Source of the DNA: Luzula sylvatica | Lineage: Eukaryota; Streptophyta; Magnoliopsida; Poales; Juncaceae | Reading direction: 5' to 3' | Length of the DNA: 64,000 nt | Assembly (NCBI GenBank): GCA_946800325.1 | Contig: OX326960.1 | Coordinates: forward strand, 14,408,393-14,472,392 | Shown here: in pieces, positions 54,685-64,000 of the stretch | Layout of the letters: each line of letters opens with the position of its first letter | Position numbering within the stretch: position 1 is the stretch's first letter | The notes under the pieces: model-generated | What the model was told of the DNA's origin: nothing | Databases searched by the model: none | Seen by the model: only the letters and a program-made list of their open reading frames with translations | Made by a program: the position numbers and the translations under genes

Positions 54685-55933
54685 GAAAGAGTGGAGGAAA
54701 ATGAAATAATTTTTTTTTCTCTCCTCTCTCTCCTCCCAATTAAGAAATATTAATTTAATTTTCTCTTCCATTCTTTCACTCTTTTAAGTCATTGAATACT
54801 ATTCAAATAAAAAATATATCATTCTTCTTCTATTCGGCTCTTTTATTATTACATGTGTTGCTGAACGTCTACTTTCAAAATTATACATAATAACAATACT
54901 GAGTAGATCATATTGTGTTTATGTTCAAATAACTTCGATACAAAATAAAAAAAAATCATTAAAATGAAAGAGTATAGTCCAATTAACTATTCAAAACACA
55001 AATATTTTCTTAAACTTATAACATACATCAATTATTTTTATTGTTTTGAATACCCCTAAATTTAAAAATACCATGTGATATTAAATAATTTATAATTTAT
55101 AATTTTGGTTAGTTATATAATTTATATTTTTATTAAATGTGCATGATATATATCATATATAATTTTTATTTTTTTATATCAAATTATATATGATATATAT
55201 GATATATAATTTATATTTTTTTATATCAAATATAGATTTTATTAATACTATTAGTTATGTTCAGTGAATACATTATTGGTGGTATGATTTACTATTTCAA
55301 TATTTTGTTACTTCGTTGCCAGTTTACCTAATTAATTGTTTCTTGCGAAGGGAGCATGTTCTCAATTTTCATGCATGCATTCAATATATAGCTCATTTTA
55401 TTATCATAGCTATACAAATTGCATTAGGTCAAATTTAGGGGATTTTAAATTTTGTCATTCATTCCTCTCGGGCAAAATTAAGCAATAATTACCATAGTAC
55501 ACACGATCACGTTATTCTGTTTGCTTCTCTAATTAGTCCATGGTTAATTAAATAAATCAAACAAAATCAACTAATCTAATATGAATATATAGTCTTAGCA
55601 TAGAGTATGTATGCATGGTCTCTATACATAGCCTTTCTACTCAGTTTTACATGCCATTAAATAAATTTATATTGTTCTCAGTTTTACATGCATTTAAATA
55701 AGAGGTAGATTTATGCACCAAACATATATAATTTTCCTATATATAGTGCAAAAAATTCACGAACACATTGTCAAACAAACTATTAGGGTTATGAATAGTC
55801 CCAATTGGTATGAACGAAGAGACCAACTTAAGATTAGTTCAGAAATTCACTGATTTTTCGGTCTCAGTTAATTCAAAAAACCCAACACGTACTCAAATCA
55901 ACTCTATAACAATTTAGCAGTTAACTAGTTTTT
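54685..55933. other. Intergenic, 3' side of the LBD gene, no gene seen
   Basis: AT-rich. A short tandem duplication of ATATATGATATATATCATATAT..TTTTTTTATATCAAAT type lies at about 55145-55235. No coding exon is visible. Confidence 0.55.
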
Positions 55934-56600
55934 CTAGGACTGAGGACTTCTCATCATCGTAAAAGCCAACGACTGAAGATCTCCGATCTGATCATTATGA
56001 CCACCCGCGTATCTCTTGGTACATTGCGTCTGATTCGCGATCATTTCGTCCTTGAATCCAATTTCATGCATGAATGTGAAATCTGGATTGTAGAAGTCCA
56101 TGCATTCGAGTTCGAGGGGCCTCTTGGTGCAACTCGGTACCTGCTTTTCGGTCTGGTTCTGATTTCTTTGACCCGATTGCGATTTTAACATACCGTATGT
56201 GATTTGAGCCTTGGCTTGCATCACCTCTGCTTGTAGAATTGCCACCTAATTAAAGAGCAGGACCATAAAAAAATCAGAATTATTTATTTATCACAAAAAA
56301 GTGAAAAAGTGCACAAACCTGTTGCTGCAGTGCGAAGATCTGGGCCACGCACCCGTAGACCGGGTCTCTGATCCTGGATTGTGCCTCGTAGGCAATTGTA
56401 ACGACCGCTTCGCACCGATCCGCCAAGGGAATATGCGTCAAAAGCTTCGACACGTTACTCGCGCCGAAAACCTTATGAATTGCTGCGAATCTCGCTGCAC
56501 CTTGTTCGCAGCTGAAGTAGGGAGAAAAGACACAGTCGGTAACGCATCGTCTGCGTAGGAATTTGCATGCACCGCATGGCGAACCGGTCCCCGAGGCCAT
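55934..56600 (-). CDS. LOB-domain (LBD) transcription factor, class I
   Basis: Two exons, 56600-56319 and 56245-55934, joined in frame at the usual LBD intron position just after FALQQQ; 197 residues. The LOB domain has the CX2CX6CX3C zinc block (C9, C12, C19, C23), the GAS block ([20 protein letters not shown]) and a coiled-coil end ([15 protein letters not shown]). [20 protein letters not shown] is characteristic of the group containing LBD16, LBD29 and LBD18, which act downstream of auxin in lateral-root and other organ initiation; assignment to one ortholog is not possible by eye. It binds DNA in the nucleus as a dimer. The variable C-terminus has a Gln-rich stretch and an acidic/aromatic region. 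The gene looks intact. Confidence 0.93.
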
Positions 56601-59574
56601 GTCGAAAAAAAAATGAAGTTCTCAGTTGTGATCAAAGGAGGGAGCTAGGTATTTGGTTTAGGATTTGAATTGAGGGTTAGTGAGAGAAGGAGAATAAATA
56701 TATATGCGGAGGAAGAGGGGACAAGGAAGCTGAGTGTATGGTTCGAAGGGAACAAAGGTATTAATTGAGAGTTGAATAAAGAGAGGCCTAAACTTTGAAG
56801 AAAATTTGAAGGTATGTGATTTCAATAATTTAGGGTTTAAGGGATAAAGCCATAAAGGATTGGAGTTAGTACAATAAAAAAAGTGACAAATTCACGCATA
56901 TCCATCCCTACAATACTTCAAAATATCATGACGTCAAAGAAATACAAGTAGTGATACTTATAATTCTACAAGATATAAAAAGATCATGCATATCCCTATA
57001 AATTGCCATGAACTAGCATTACGTGCATTTCATATGTTTTTATATGTACAATATGTTGCACAGATACGAACACGGACACAGTATTGTATCAGATATGATA
57101 ACGATACGAATACGGTGATATTTCAATTTCCATAAAATGCAGAATATGATATAATTATATTTTATACATTTAGTTATCTACTTGATACATGCCACTTCTT
57201 TTATTTGGATTTTACATTTTAATTTTCTTTCGATATTCTTTATTATTTCATAGTAAAATAATCTGATATATCACGTTGGGTATTTGATATATTGTATCCA
57301 ACGAGTATCGTATGGATATCACCGTCTGATACGATATCTAATACGATACAACTTGATTAGTGTAGTATTCGCACAACATAATATATATACAATATACATC
57401 ATTGTTAAGACATTGAGTTCTGATATTAATTATGTAAATTTAGAGGGTTATATATGAAATTTCTCCATACATTAAAACAAACTTAGATATGAAGATAAGT
57501 GTAGGTGAGTAATGAGAGTGTATAAAGAATGAATATTGGCGCCGAACGCCGCACAAAGACTAAGGGGTTGTTTGTTGTGAATGGTGCTTTCTTTATTTGT
57601 TTTCTTCTTATAGGTTTCAGTCCCTTAACCCATGATTTCTTCTCTCTTTTATTTCTACTTTTGTACTTTTCCATTTCTTGTCAACTTTTACAAAAGGACC
57701 CGTGTTATCTTAAAATATAACAAATACCCTGCTTTCTAAATCAACAACGATAGCCGATAGGCACCTATAATTGTTATCTAAATTTGCACCTAGAAATACA
57801 CGTCCCTGTTAAATTTTAAACTTCCAGAATGTACTTTCCATTTAAAAATTTGACGTGGATCCGCTGTAATTTACCACGTATATTTTTAGATAAAATCTAG
57901 ATGTGAAATCTAGCTGTCTAACATTATCGCTTTCTAAATATATCATTTTTGAAGTTTCGGTTTTAATTTATTAGGATTTACTGAGTATCGATTAGTACCT
58001 TGAGTTTTTTGAAATATATCATTTTTTTAAGTCCTTGCATTGTAATTCAGAAGTCTTTTTTTTAATAAAGTCACATCGTTTATTTTAATTTCATAGCAAG
58101 TTAGGTTATTGACAAACTTAGATTGATTGTATATTTATGTGTAGTATGTTTACTTGATATTTTATGTGTAGCAAAAAAAAAGTTGAAATCATATGCAATG
58201 TTTTTGAATCGCTCAACAGAATTACGTCAAAAAATACTAAACAACATCAAATAAGTTAAAAATATGTACGTTGTTAAATAATTATTTTATATTGTACGCA
58301 TTACAACGCAATTAACCTTTGTTAAAGCAAGTATGTTATCCGTTCATATAATTGAGTCCATTTGTGAACAAAAAATTTAATTTTTCTTGATTAAAATTTG
58401 AAAATTCAGAAGATTGACAAATATAAATAGCCAAAATTAAATTTGTTATCATTATGAAAAGCACCTCACACAATTTCAATGACAACTCACACAAATTATA
58501 CTAACATGTTATTTTGTTTTCTGAATTTGTCATAACGACTATTATGTAGTCAATCATGTATACATTTAAACATATGTCATGATTATGAATTTAAATTATT
58601 TACATCTCACGTCTTTCCTGTAAAAATGATATAATATTACCATTCGTATCCTCGAACAATGTCCGACTTCAGATAATATCCGGATCCGAATCGTAAATTG
58701 TACTTGAGGGTTTATTGTGCAATGTATATTGCTTTGAAGTGTTTGGTGCGGATATAGTTCAAACTGACCCAAATCCTATTTGAGAATAAGACATACAGAC
58801 AAAAATCCTATTTGACCCAAATCCTATTTGACCCAAATCTTATTTTAATATGACCAAAATATCCAAATTTGACTGAGCATTACGATATACACATAAAATC
58901 ATTACTTCAATTAAAAATAAGACATACAGACAATATAATGCATTTTAAATATTTATAATTGATATTTTAAAATGTCCTTAATTTGACATTTATTGCTCTT
59001 TTAAAAATGGATAATTATATTTAAATATGAAATTATTTTTCGATGACTGATTTATCATTGAGCCAAATACTAATTTGAATCAAGATTTTGTTTTAATTGT
59101 TTACAAAATAAAATAGGATGGACATTACAGGAGCATATTAACATTTCTGATTTCCCTAATAATAACATGAAAAAGGTTCGTTCTGAATTTAATGCCACAA
59201 TACATACTTGTAGGGTATACTCCAAATATGAAAAATATTAGGGTTACAATTGTAAAGATACAGTAATGGGCAACTCGACATTATTAAAATGTAAAACTGT
59301 GCTTTCAGGTCTTCGACTTTCTTTTACTAAAAGGACTAGGGCCAATACGTGCAACATCTTTTGTCATTTGGCACATCAATGCCTTTTCATTAAATAATTA
59401 ATATTTGGACCAAATCTACTAGGCTTAATTAATTAACATAAATCTCATTTCAGTGCATGAATTTTTGATGTTGCATTTGTCCTGTACACGAGTACATATA
59501 TAGTATCCTTTGTTTGTTTGTTGGTATGCTTATGGTTTATTAAACACAATTTTTTTCCTGCAATTTATATATTA

Positions 59575-59732
59575 TTTTATTAGCATTATGCAGTCTATAA
59601 AAAAAAACAAGAGCAATTTTATGGTAATGTTTTTGAAAAGATATTTTGAATATTTTTTATTATGCAAATGATGATTTATTTCATATTTAAATACAACATT
59701 AATAATTAATTGAAGAATTTCTAAATTAGTCC
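59575..59732. repeat. Direct repeat, copy 1 (about 155 bp)
   Basis: It matches 60028-60180 along its length (AAACAAGAGCAATTT, GAAAAGATATTTTGAATATT, GATGATTTATTTCA). The copies begin about 453 bases apart and differ by scattered substitutions and small indels. Confidence 0.85.
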
Positions 59733-60027
59733 TTTTAATTTTAATATAATTTGAAAAAATATATAACATAGAATCACTCATAAGATACTATATAAATATT
59801 ATAAAAACATCATATAAGATACCAGAAATGATATCAAAATAAACTAATATTAAAAATAACATTTAAAATCAAACACAACATGTTAGCATCCAATATTTGT
59901 GAGATTCAAAATAATATATAGATGACGAAAACAATATTTCTCTTGCAAAGTATCAATCATTCGTAATTAAAATGAATTGATGACGTGTCACAAGAAAATT
60001 ACACAAAATTATGTTCATGTTGGTAAA

Positions 60028-60180
60028 TTTTATTAGTATTATACAGTCTATGAAAAAACAAGAGCAATTTCACGGTAATCTATTTGAAAAGATATTTTGA
60101 ATATTTTTTATTATGCCGGTGATGATTTATTTCACATTTAAATATAACACTAATAATTAATTGAATTCTAAATTATTCTT
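60028..60180. repeat. Direct repeat, copy 2
   Basis: Partner of 59575-59732. The intervening sequence also carries similar pieces (AACGAAAACAATATTT and CGAAAACTCAAAAT, each after ATATATAGA), so the duplicated block may be larger than the clear match. Confidence 0.8.
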
Positions 60181-60496
60181 AAACGATATATAGACAACGA
60201 AAACTCAAAATTTGTCCACGGCACGAAAAAAAATACATAAAAATTGTGCATGAACTCAAAATTTGCACATAACATATATGTATTTATATTTTATACTATA
60301 AAATATACACACATAAAGATTTATGCGTTTTAAAAAAATGAAAACTTTTAATATCAAAAGATAAAATATTATCAAAAAATAATGCCAACCATTCCCCAAA
60401 TCATTCAAACTAAAATAACATTCTAAACAGTACATATACACCAAAAATACCATTTTTGCTTAAAAAAATAGTCTAAATTTAATCTCAAATTGTTTA

Positions 60497-62540
60497 CTAA
60501 CCAAGCCAAGTCTCGCATTTATGTCCGCCTCCGCCCAAACCGCGTCTAATGCTAATTTTCTCATTCGAATATTTCTCTTGCAACCACTCGAACCCGTTCA
60601 CGTCCAACTTGCCCGTAACCGACTTGCCTTGTTTTCGTCTTATCTGCTGCTCCTTTATCGACGCCCAAAGCTTCTCTATCGCCTCTCTCTGTTTCCTCGT
60701 GAACCGCTCCACGTGGTCCACCGCGTGCTTCGCCAATATATCTATCGTCGTTTGTGTCCTGAAATTAATAAATAAATTATTTTTGGCGCAATTTCACGTG
60801 TATCCCTGTAAAACATCAAAATTTCACATGTACCCCTCAATAATGTGAAATTTCATGAATACCCCTGCAAATCCCTTCAAATATCATGGTTACCCCTATA
60901 AAATTCTTAAAATATCACATACACCCCTATCATATCGTTTAACAACCATCAACTTCTTTCTCGTTAGTAATATGTCAATTACCTAATTTTTAAAATTATT
61001 TTTCTATGATAATGAATAAATTTTGCTCTAAAATAATATTTAAAAACCATAAAAAATCAAATATTGTCAATTTTCTCTCATAATTTCTTTCCAAAAATCA
61101 TTGCTGAAATCAATACTATTCACAAAATTTTAAGTAACTACTATATTGATACAAGGATAAAACAAGAAAATATTTTGAACGAAAAAATTAACTAATTATT
61201 AATTAGAAGTTTAATTTAGGGGTATCAATGATATTTTAAGGGTTTTATAAGGGTATTTATGAAATTTCACGGTTTTGAGGATAAAGCAAAGTAAATGTTT
61301 ACCATGGGACTCTGTATCGGTTAGCGGCGATTTCGAGGCATTTTAGCAATGCTTCTCTCTGAGATCGTAAGAATCTCTTCGGTTCGTCCTCTTCTGCTTT
61401 TCTCGTTGATTTTTCGGGAAACAAATCGTCCAACCCAAACGGGTCGGACGCTGAGCTGGCGTTATTTTCTTCATTCGTTGTGTTTAGAGGGGCTTCGAGC
61501 GATTCGGCTTCTTCTTTGTCTTCGTCTGGAGTTGCAGGTGGGAGATTTGATATTGCGTCCTTGATTTTCGTCACTGCTTTTGAAAACTGCAAAAGGACCA
61601 AAAAGGGCAAATTAATTCCATAATTAAGGATATTATTATTTCATTTTTTGTGCGTACCACGAAACTATCGTCAGTATGAAGATCATTTGCCACCACAGCA
61701 TGCAAAGTCCATTCGGCTAATCGATTCTTCTGTTTCTTATCGAAATGCTGCAAATTGCAATTTTGATATAAAGAAGGGTTTTTTTGCAAATTAACCTTTA
61801 TTAAACATGTATAAAAGTATTACCTCAGACACGTCGTGAGAGGCGGTAAAGAGGGCGTGATAATCGGCGCGCAAAGCTGATTCGTTACAAGTGGATAGCG
61901 AGCCCATCGAGGCCTCTAAAATGGCGAAGAACTCATCACTGGTTTCTTTCTTCACACTTCCCGATTGTATTAACTGCGAGGCGAGTTTCGATGCCTTTGC
62001 GAATTTTGACGGTTTTTTTATGTGCGTTGATATTTTCTGCATCGCTTCCTTTATTTGTGTTTCTGTTGCATCCCTTGTTTCTCTGAATCTCAGTTTCTTC
62101 GCTTGCGCTGTGAAGAATGAAGTAAGTAATTTAATTCGAAAGTATGATAGTGATTTAATGGTGAAAAGAGAGAGAACCTTCTTCGTTTGATTCGGGTGGG
62201 GTTGAATCAGAGGGAGAGAGAGATACAGAAGGTTTGACTCGCTTCAGAGCGCTTTTCAGAGCTGGACCTATTGCCGAATCAAAAGTATAAGACGGAGATG
62301 AGCAATTGAACTTTTATAATTGCAATTCGATGTAAAAGAAATAAAATACGGACCTTGATTGGTGGAATCGGAGGGACATGGCTGTTGAGCAGGGGCGAAG
62401 GAAAGCTGTTTTCGCTTGAGCGCACTCTTCAACGGCGGCGGCGGCAGCAACGGAGCTGGTGGTGGTTCAGCGGGGGAGGAAGACGACGGTTGGTTCACCG
62501 GTGCGGATGGTGGAGGCAAGCCCTCGAACAAATCGGCCAT
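60497..62540 (-). CDS. Conserved plant protein of unknown function, six exons
   Basis: Exons in transcript order are 62540-62354, 62267-62178, 62107-61824, 61747-61658, 61586-61303 and 60758-60497. All have GT-AG introns and join in frame to 398 residues. The N-terminus is Pro-rich (MADLFEGLPPPSAPVNQ, then PPPPLKSALKRKQ), and exon 2 repeats the LKSALKR motif. A helical region follows (ATETQIKEAMQKISTHIKK, SDEFFAILEASMGS, NRLAEWTLHAVVANDLHTDD). Then come an acidic linker with DPFGLDDLFP and a C-terminal segment rich in Arg/Lys (FTRKQREAIEKLWASIKEQQ, GKSVTGKLDVNGFEWLQEKY). I recall similar plant proteins without an assigned function. No signal peptide, membrane segment or catalytic motif is visible. 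The Pro-rich start and acidic linker suggest a scaffold-type protein, which is a guess. Confidence 0.88.
60844..61270. repeat. Imperfect foldback inside the last intron of the gene at 60497-62540
   Basis: 60844-60898 (TGTGAAATTTCATGAATACC, then CAAATATCATGGTTACCCCT) is the approximate reverse complement of 61218-61270. The 320-base interior is AT-rich. It lies within intron 5 (60759-61302). The pattern of repeated TACCCCT/ATACCC suggests an old MITE; no target duplication was identified. Confidence 0.6.
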
Positions 62541-63798
62541 TTTCGTCGGATCGACAAATCGGCTCCAATTTCGCGTCTAGTTGTGATTCGGTCGATTCAG
62601 CAGGATTGATTAATAGGCTTGATGAATACGGCCCATTTTGTTGAAGGCCATAATTGAAACCCACTGGCCACTATGTGCATAGTATATTAAATAATGATAT
62701 ATCTTTTCTTAAAATAGTATATAGGGATTTATAACAAATATATTTTCTCATTTGGAAGGAAAGTGCCGGGACTCGTACCTTCCTCCCCACCCCCCCAGTT
62801 TTTTTTTGTTTCTCCGGGCCAGCTAAAGCGAGATATGCAATTGCAACCGTTCGAGGTGGATCAAATCCAACGAAAAGCCAAGATGAAATATGCTTCTGCT
62901 GCACGACAACTCGTCAGTATAGTACCATTCATCTATGTTCGAAATGGACTACGTTCCGGAGTACATATTTCAATATATATATATATAAACTATGATAGGA
63001 TGGATCATTGGAAATGGAGATTCCTGTTTTTACGAGGAAAAAGGATCCTTCTGGTTCCAAAGTCCTACGAAGTATTCACGAACTAGCTCGTTACGGCTAG
63101 TTCATTATTCAATCCACTATGTTGTCTTTTGGGAATTAGGTAGACGCGTGACCCTGAAATAAGAAGGGAGAGCCCTATTCCACACAGATCGTACAACAAC
63201 CTGAACAATAACGGATCTTGACTGGGATTTTTTTTTAGGGGGGGGGGGGGGGGAGAGCAAATAGTAAAATTAACACTTCTATACTGTTAAAATTCCGAAT
63301 CGTTAACTATATATTATTGGACGATAAATACTGTCCGCAATGCACCACAAATGGCCCACACACTTGGGTGTGCTTCGAAAGTACAAGATTGTAGGCTTTG
63401 TTGCGGGTTAGGGAACGAAAAGTGAATTCATTGTCGTATAGAAGTCCAAACAGTCGATCAGAATAATTTCACGAGAATGCATCGTGATGATTTGTTGGCT
63501 TGAACGGTCTTTTACATTACAGTAGCTTTCCTTTCCTGGCACACTGGTCGAAAAAAACAAAACACGCGAGAAATAGAACTATTGAGGTATTGTCAAATGC
63601 GTTTGTATATAAATATTATAAAATCATGTATAAAAGATAAAAATTACACGAGTTGGAATAAATTATCCTGATGTTGGCCGTTTACATTACAACAAACCTA
63701 ATAACTTAAATTATAGATAACAATATCAACGATTACATATACTACTCCTCAATAAAACACGAAAAAATCGAAAACAATACAAAGGGCACAAAATCTCA
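62541..63798. other. Intergenic, with a GC-richer block of unknown origin
   Basis: 62541-62700 is the promoter side of the six-exon gene. 62760-63200 has more even base composition than its surroundings and carries frames open for about 70-100 codons on both strands, none with a recognised domain. It may be an organelle-derived or transposon fragment. A run of 17 G is at about 63238-63254. Nothing else is recognised. Confidence 0.4.
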
Positions 63799-64000
63799 TC
63801 AACACTCTTCAATCTGAGGAGTCTGCATGAATAAGAACTGCAATAAATCCAAAAACAAAATCACAATTTTGCAACGAGGGTAATTTAGTCATTTTTTCCT
63901 TATTATTATTTTTATTTTTTTACCTCGAATGATTTGCCAGATCTTTCAAACTCAACCATGCTAAGAGCAACCTCGCAACTCTGCGACACGATAGGCTCCG
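63799..64000 (-). CDS. DOHH: Deoxyhypusine hydroxylase, C-terminal exons, cut by the window edge
   Basis: Two exons: 64000-63924 (continuing beyond the window) and 63837-63799, joined by a GT-AG phase-0 intron. They encode EPIVSQSCEVALSMVEFERS, then GKSFE, then FLFMQTPQIEEC and the stop. EPIV.QSCEVAL and the FMQTP end are the distinctive C-terminus of deoxyhypusine hydroxylase. This is a HEAT-repeat di-iron enzyme that hydroxylates deoxyhypusine on eIF5A to finish hypusine synthesis in the cytosol. The iron-binding His-Glu pairs lie in the part outside the window. The identification rests on 37 residues but these are very characteristic. Confidence 0.88.

Larger units (their letters stand above)
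56601..60496. other. Intergenic, 3.9 kb, no gene supported
   Basis: The first few hundred bases are the 5' side of the LBD gene. 57053-57380 contains many ATACGATA/TATCGTAT motifs with weak inverted ends (TATGTTGCACAGATACG and TGTAGTATTCGCACAACATA), perhaps a degraded DNA element. A triple CCAAATCCTATTTGAC repeat lies near 58768-58835. The rest is AT-rich with no coding exon. Confidence 0.5.

Noticed and set aside
57053..57380. Possible DNA transposon with ATACGATA motifs
   Set aside because: The inverted ends match only weakly and no target duplication was seen, so it is mentioned only in the intergenic entry.

Overview
The window reads as nuclear DNA of a flowering plant, most likely a eudicot. 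It has AT-rich intergenic space, GT-AG introns and plant gene families (LBD, ATL RING-H2, BAHD acyltransferase, F-box/DUF295). It also carries plant-type copia, hAT, Helitron and L1-like LINE elements. The species cannot be told from the sequence. All annotation was done by eye; no searches were run.

Layout. 1-256: 5' end of a minus-strand gene leaving the window. 395-2323: hAT-like element with 8-bp target duplication. 3373-4669: two-exon pseudokinase of the LysM-RLK-like cytoplasmic kinase type. 5530-5945: decayed relic of the secreted-protein family described next. 6233-11834: Ty1/copia retrotransposon with a second hAT-like element (10770-11458) nested at its polypurine tract/3' LTR junction. 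12390-33340: array of about 2.6-kb duplicated units, each with one gene for a small secreted proline/serine-rich protein. Two copies are intact (13325-13822, 28579-29118) and three are broken (15889, 25819, 32481). A diverged relative follows at 34972-35340. The third unit is split by about 7.6 kb holding an F-box gene, an LTR-like fragment with TTCGAACGAA palindromes and a 206-bp satellite. The fifth unit carries a 1334-bp Helitron-like insertion whose empty site is preserved in sister units.

35962-36720: ATL-type RING-H2 ubiquitin ligase. 36985-39003 (minus): three-exon TPR protein. 41729-43120 (minus): BAHD acyltransferase. 44578-45168: array of CGGGTTTTAAAATCCCG-like palindromes. 46795-47133: truncated EF-hand gene, followed by a TRM1 tRNA-methyltransferase pseudogene (47508-48324). 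48507-54668 (minus): apparently intact L1-type LINE with 16-bp target duplications. 55934-56600 (minus): LBD transcription factor. 60497-62540 (minus): six-exon conserved plant protein of unknown function. 63799-64000 (minus): last two exons of deoxyhypusine hydroxylase.

The host genes are unrelated housekeeping, regulatory and metabolic loci. The point of most biological interest is the secreted-protein array. Its members have a signal peptide, a variable middle and a conserved C-terminal block containing PIPSQTPSK, which resembles the core of IDA-type peptide hormones (PIPPSAPSK). Duplication, TATA-box loss, frameshifts and transposon insertions can be followed copy by copy.
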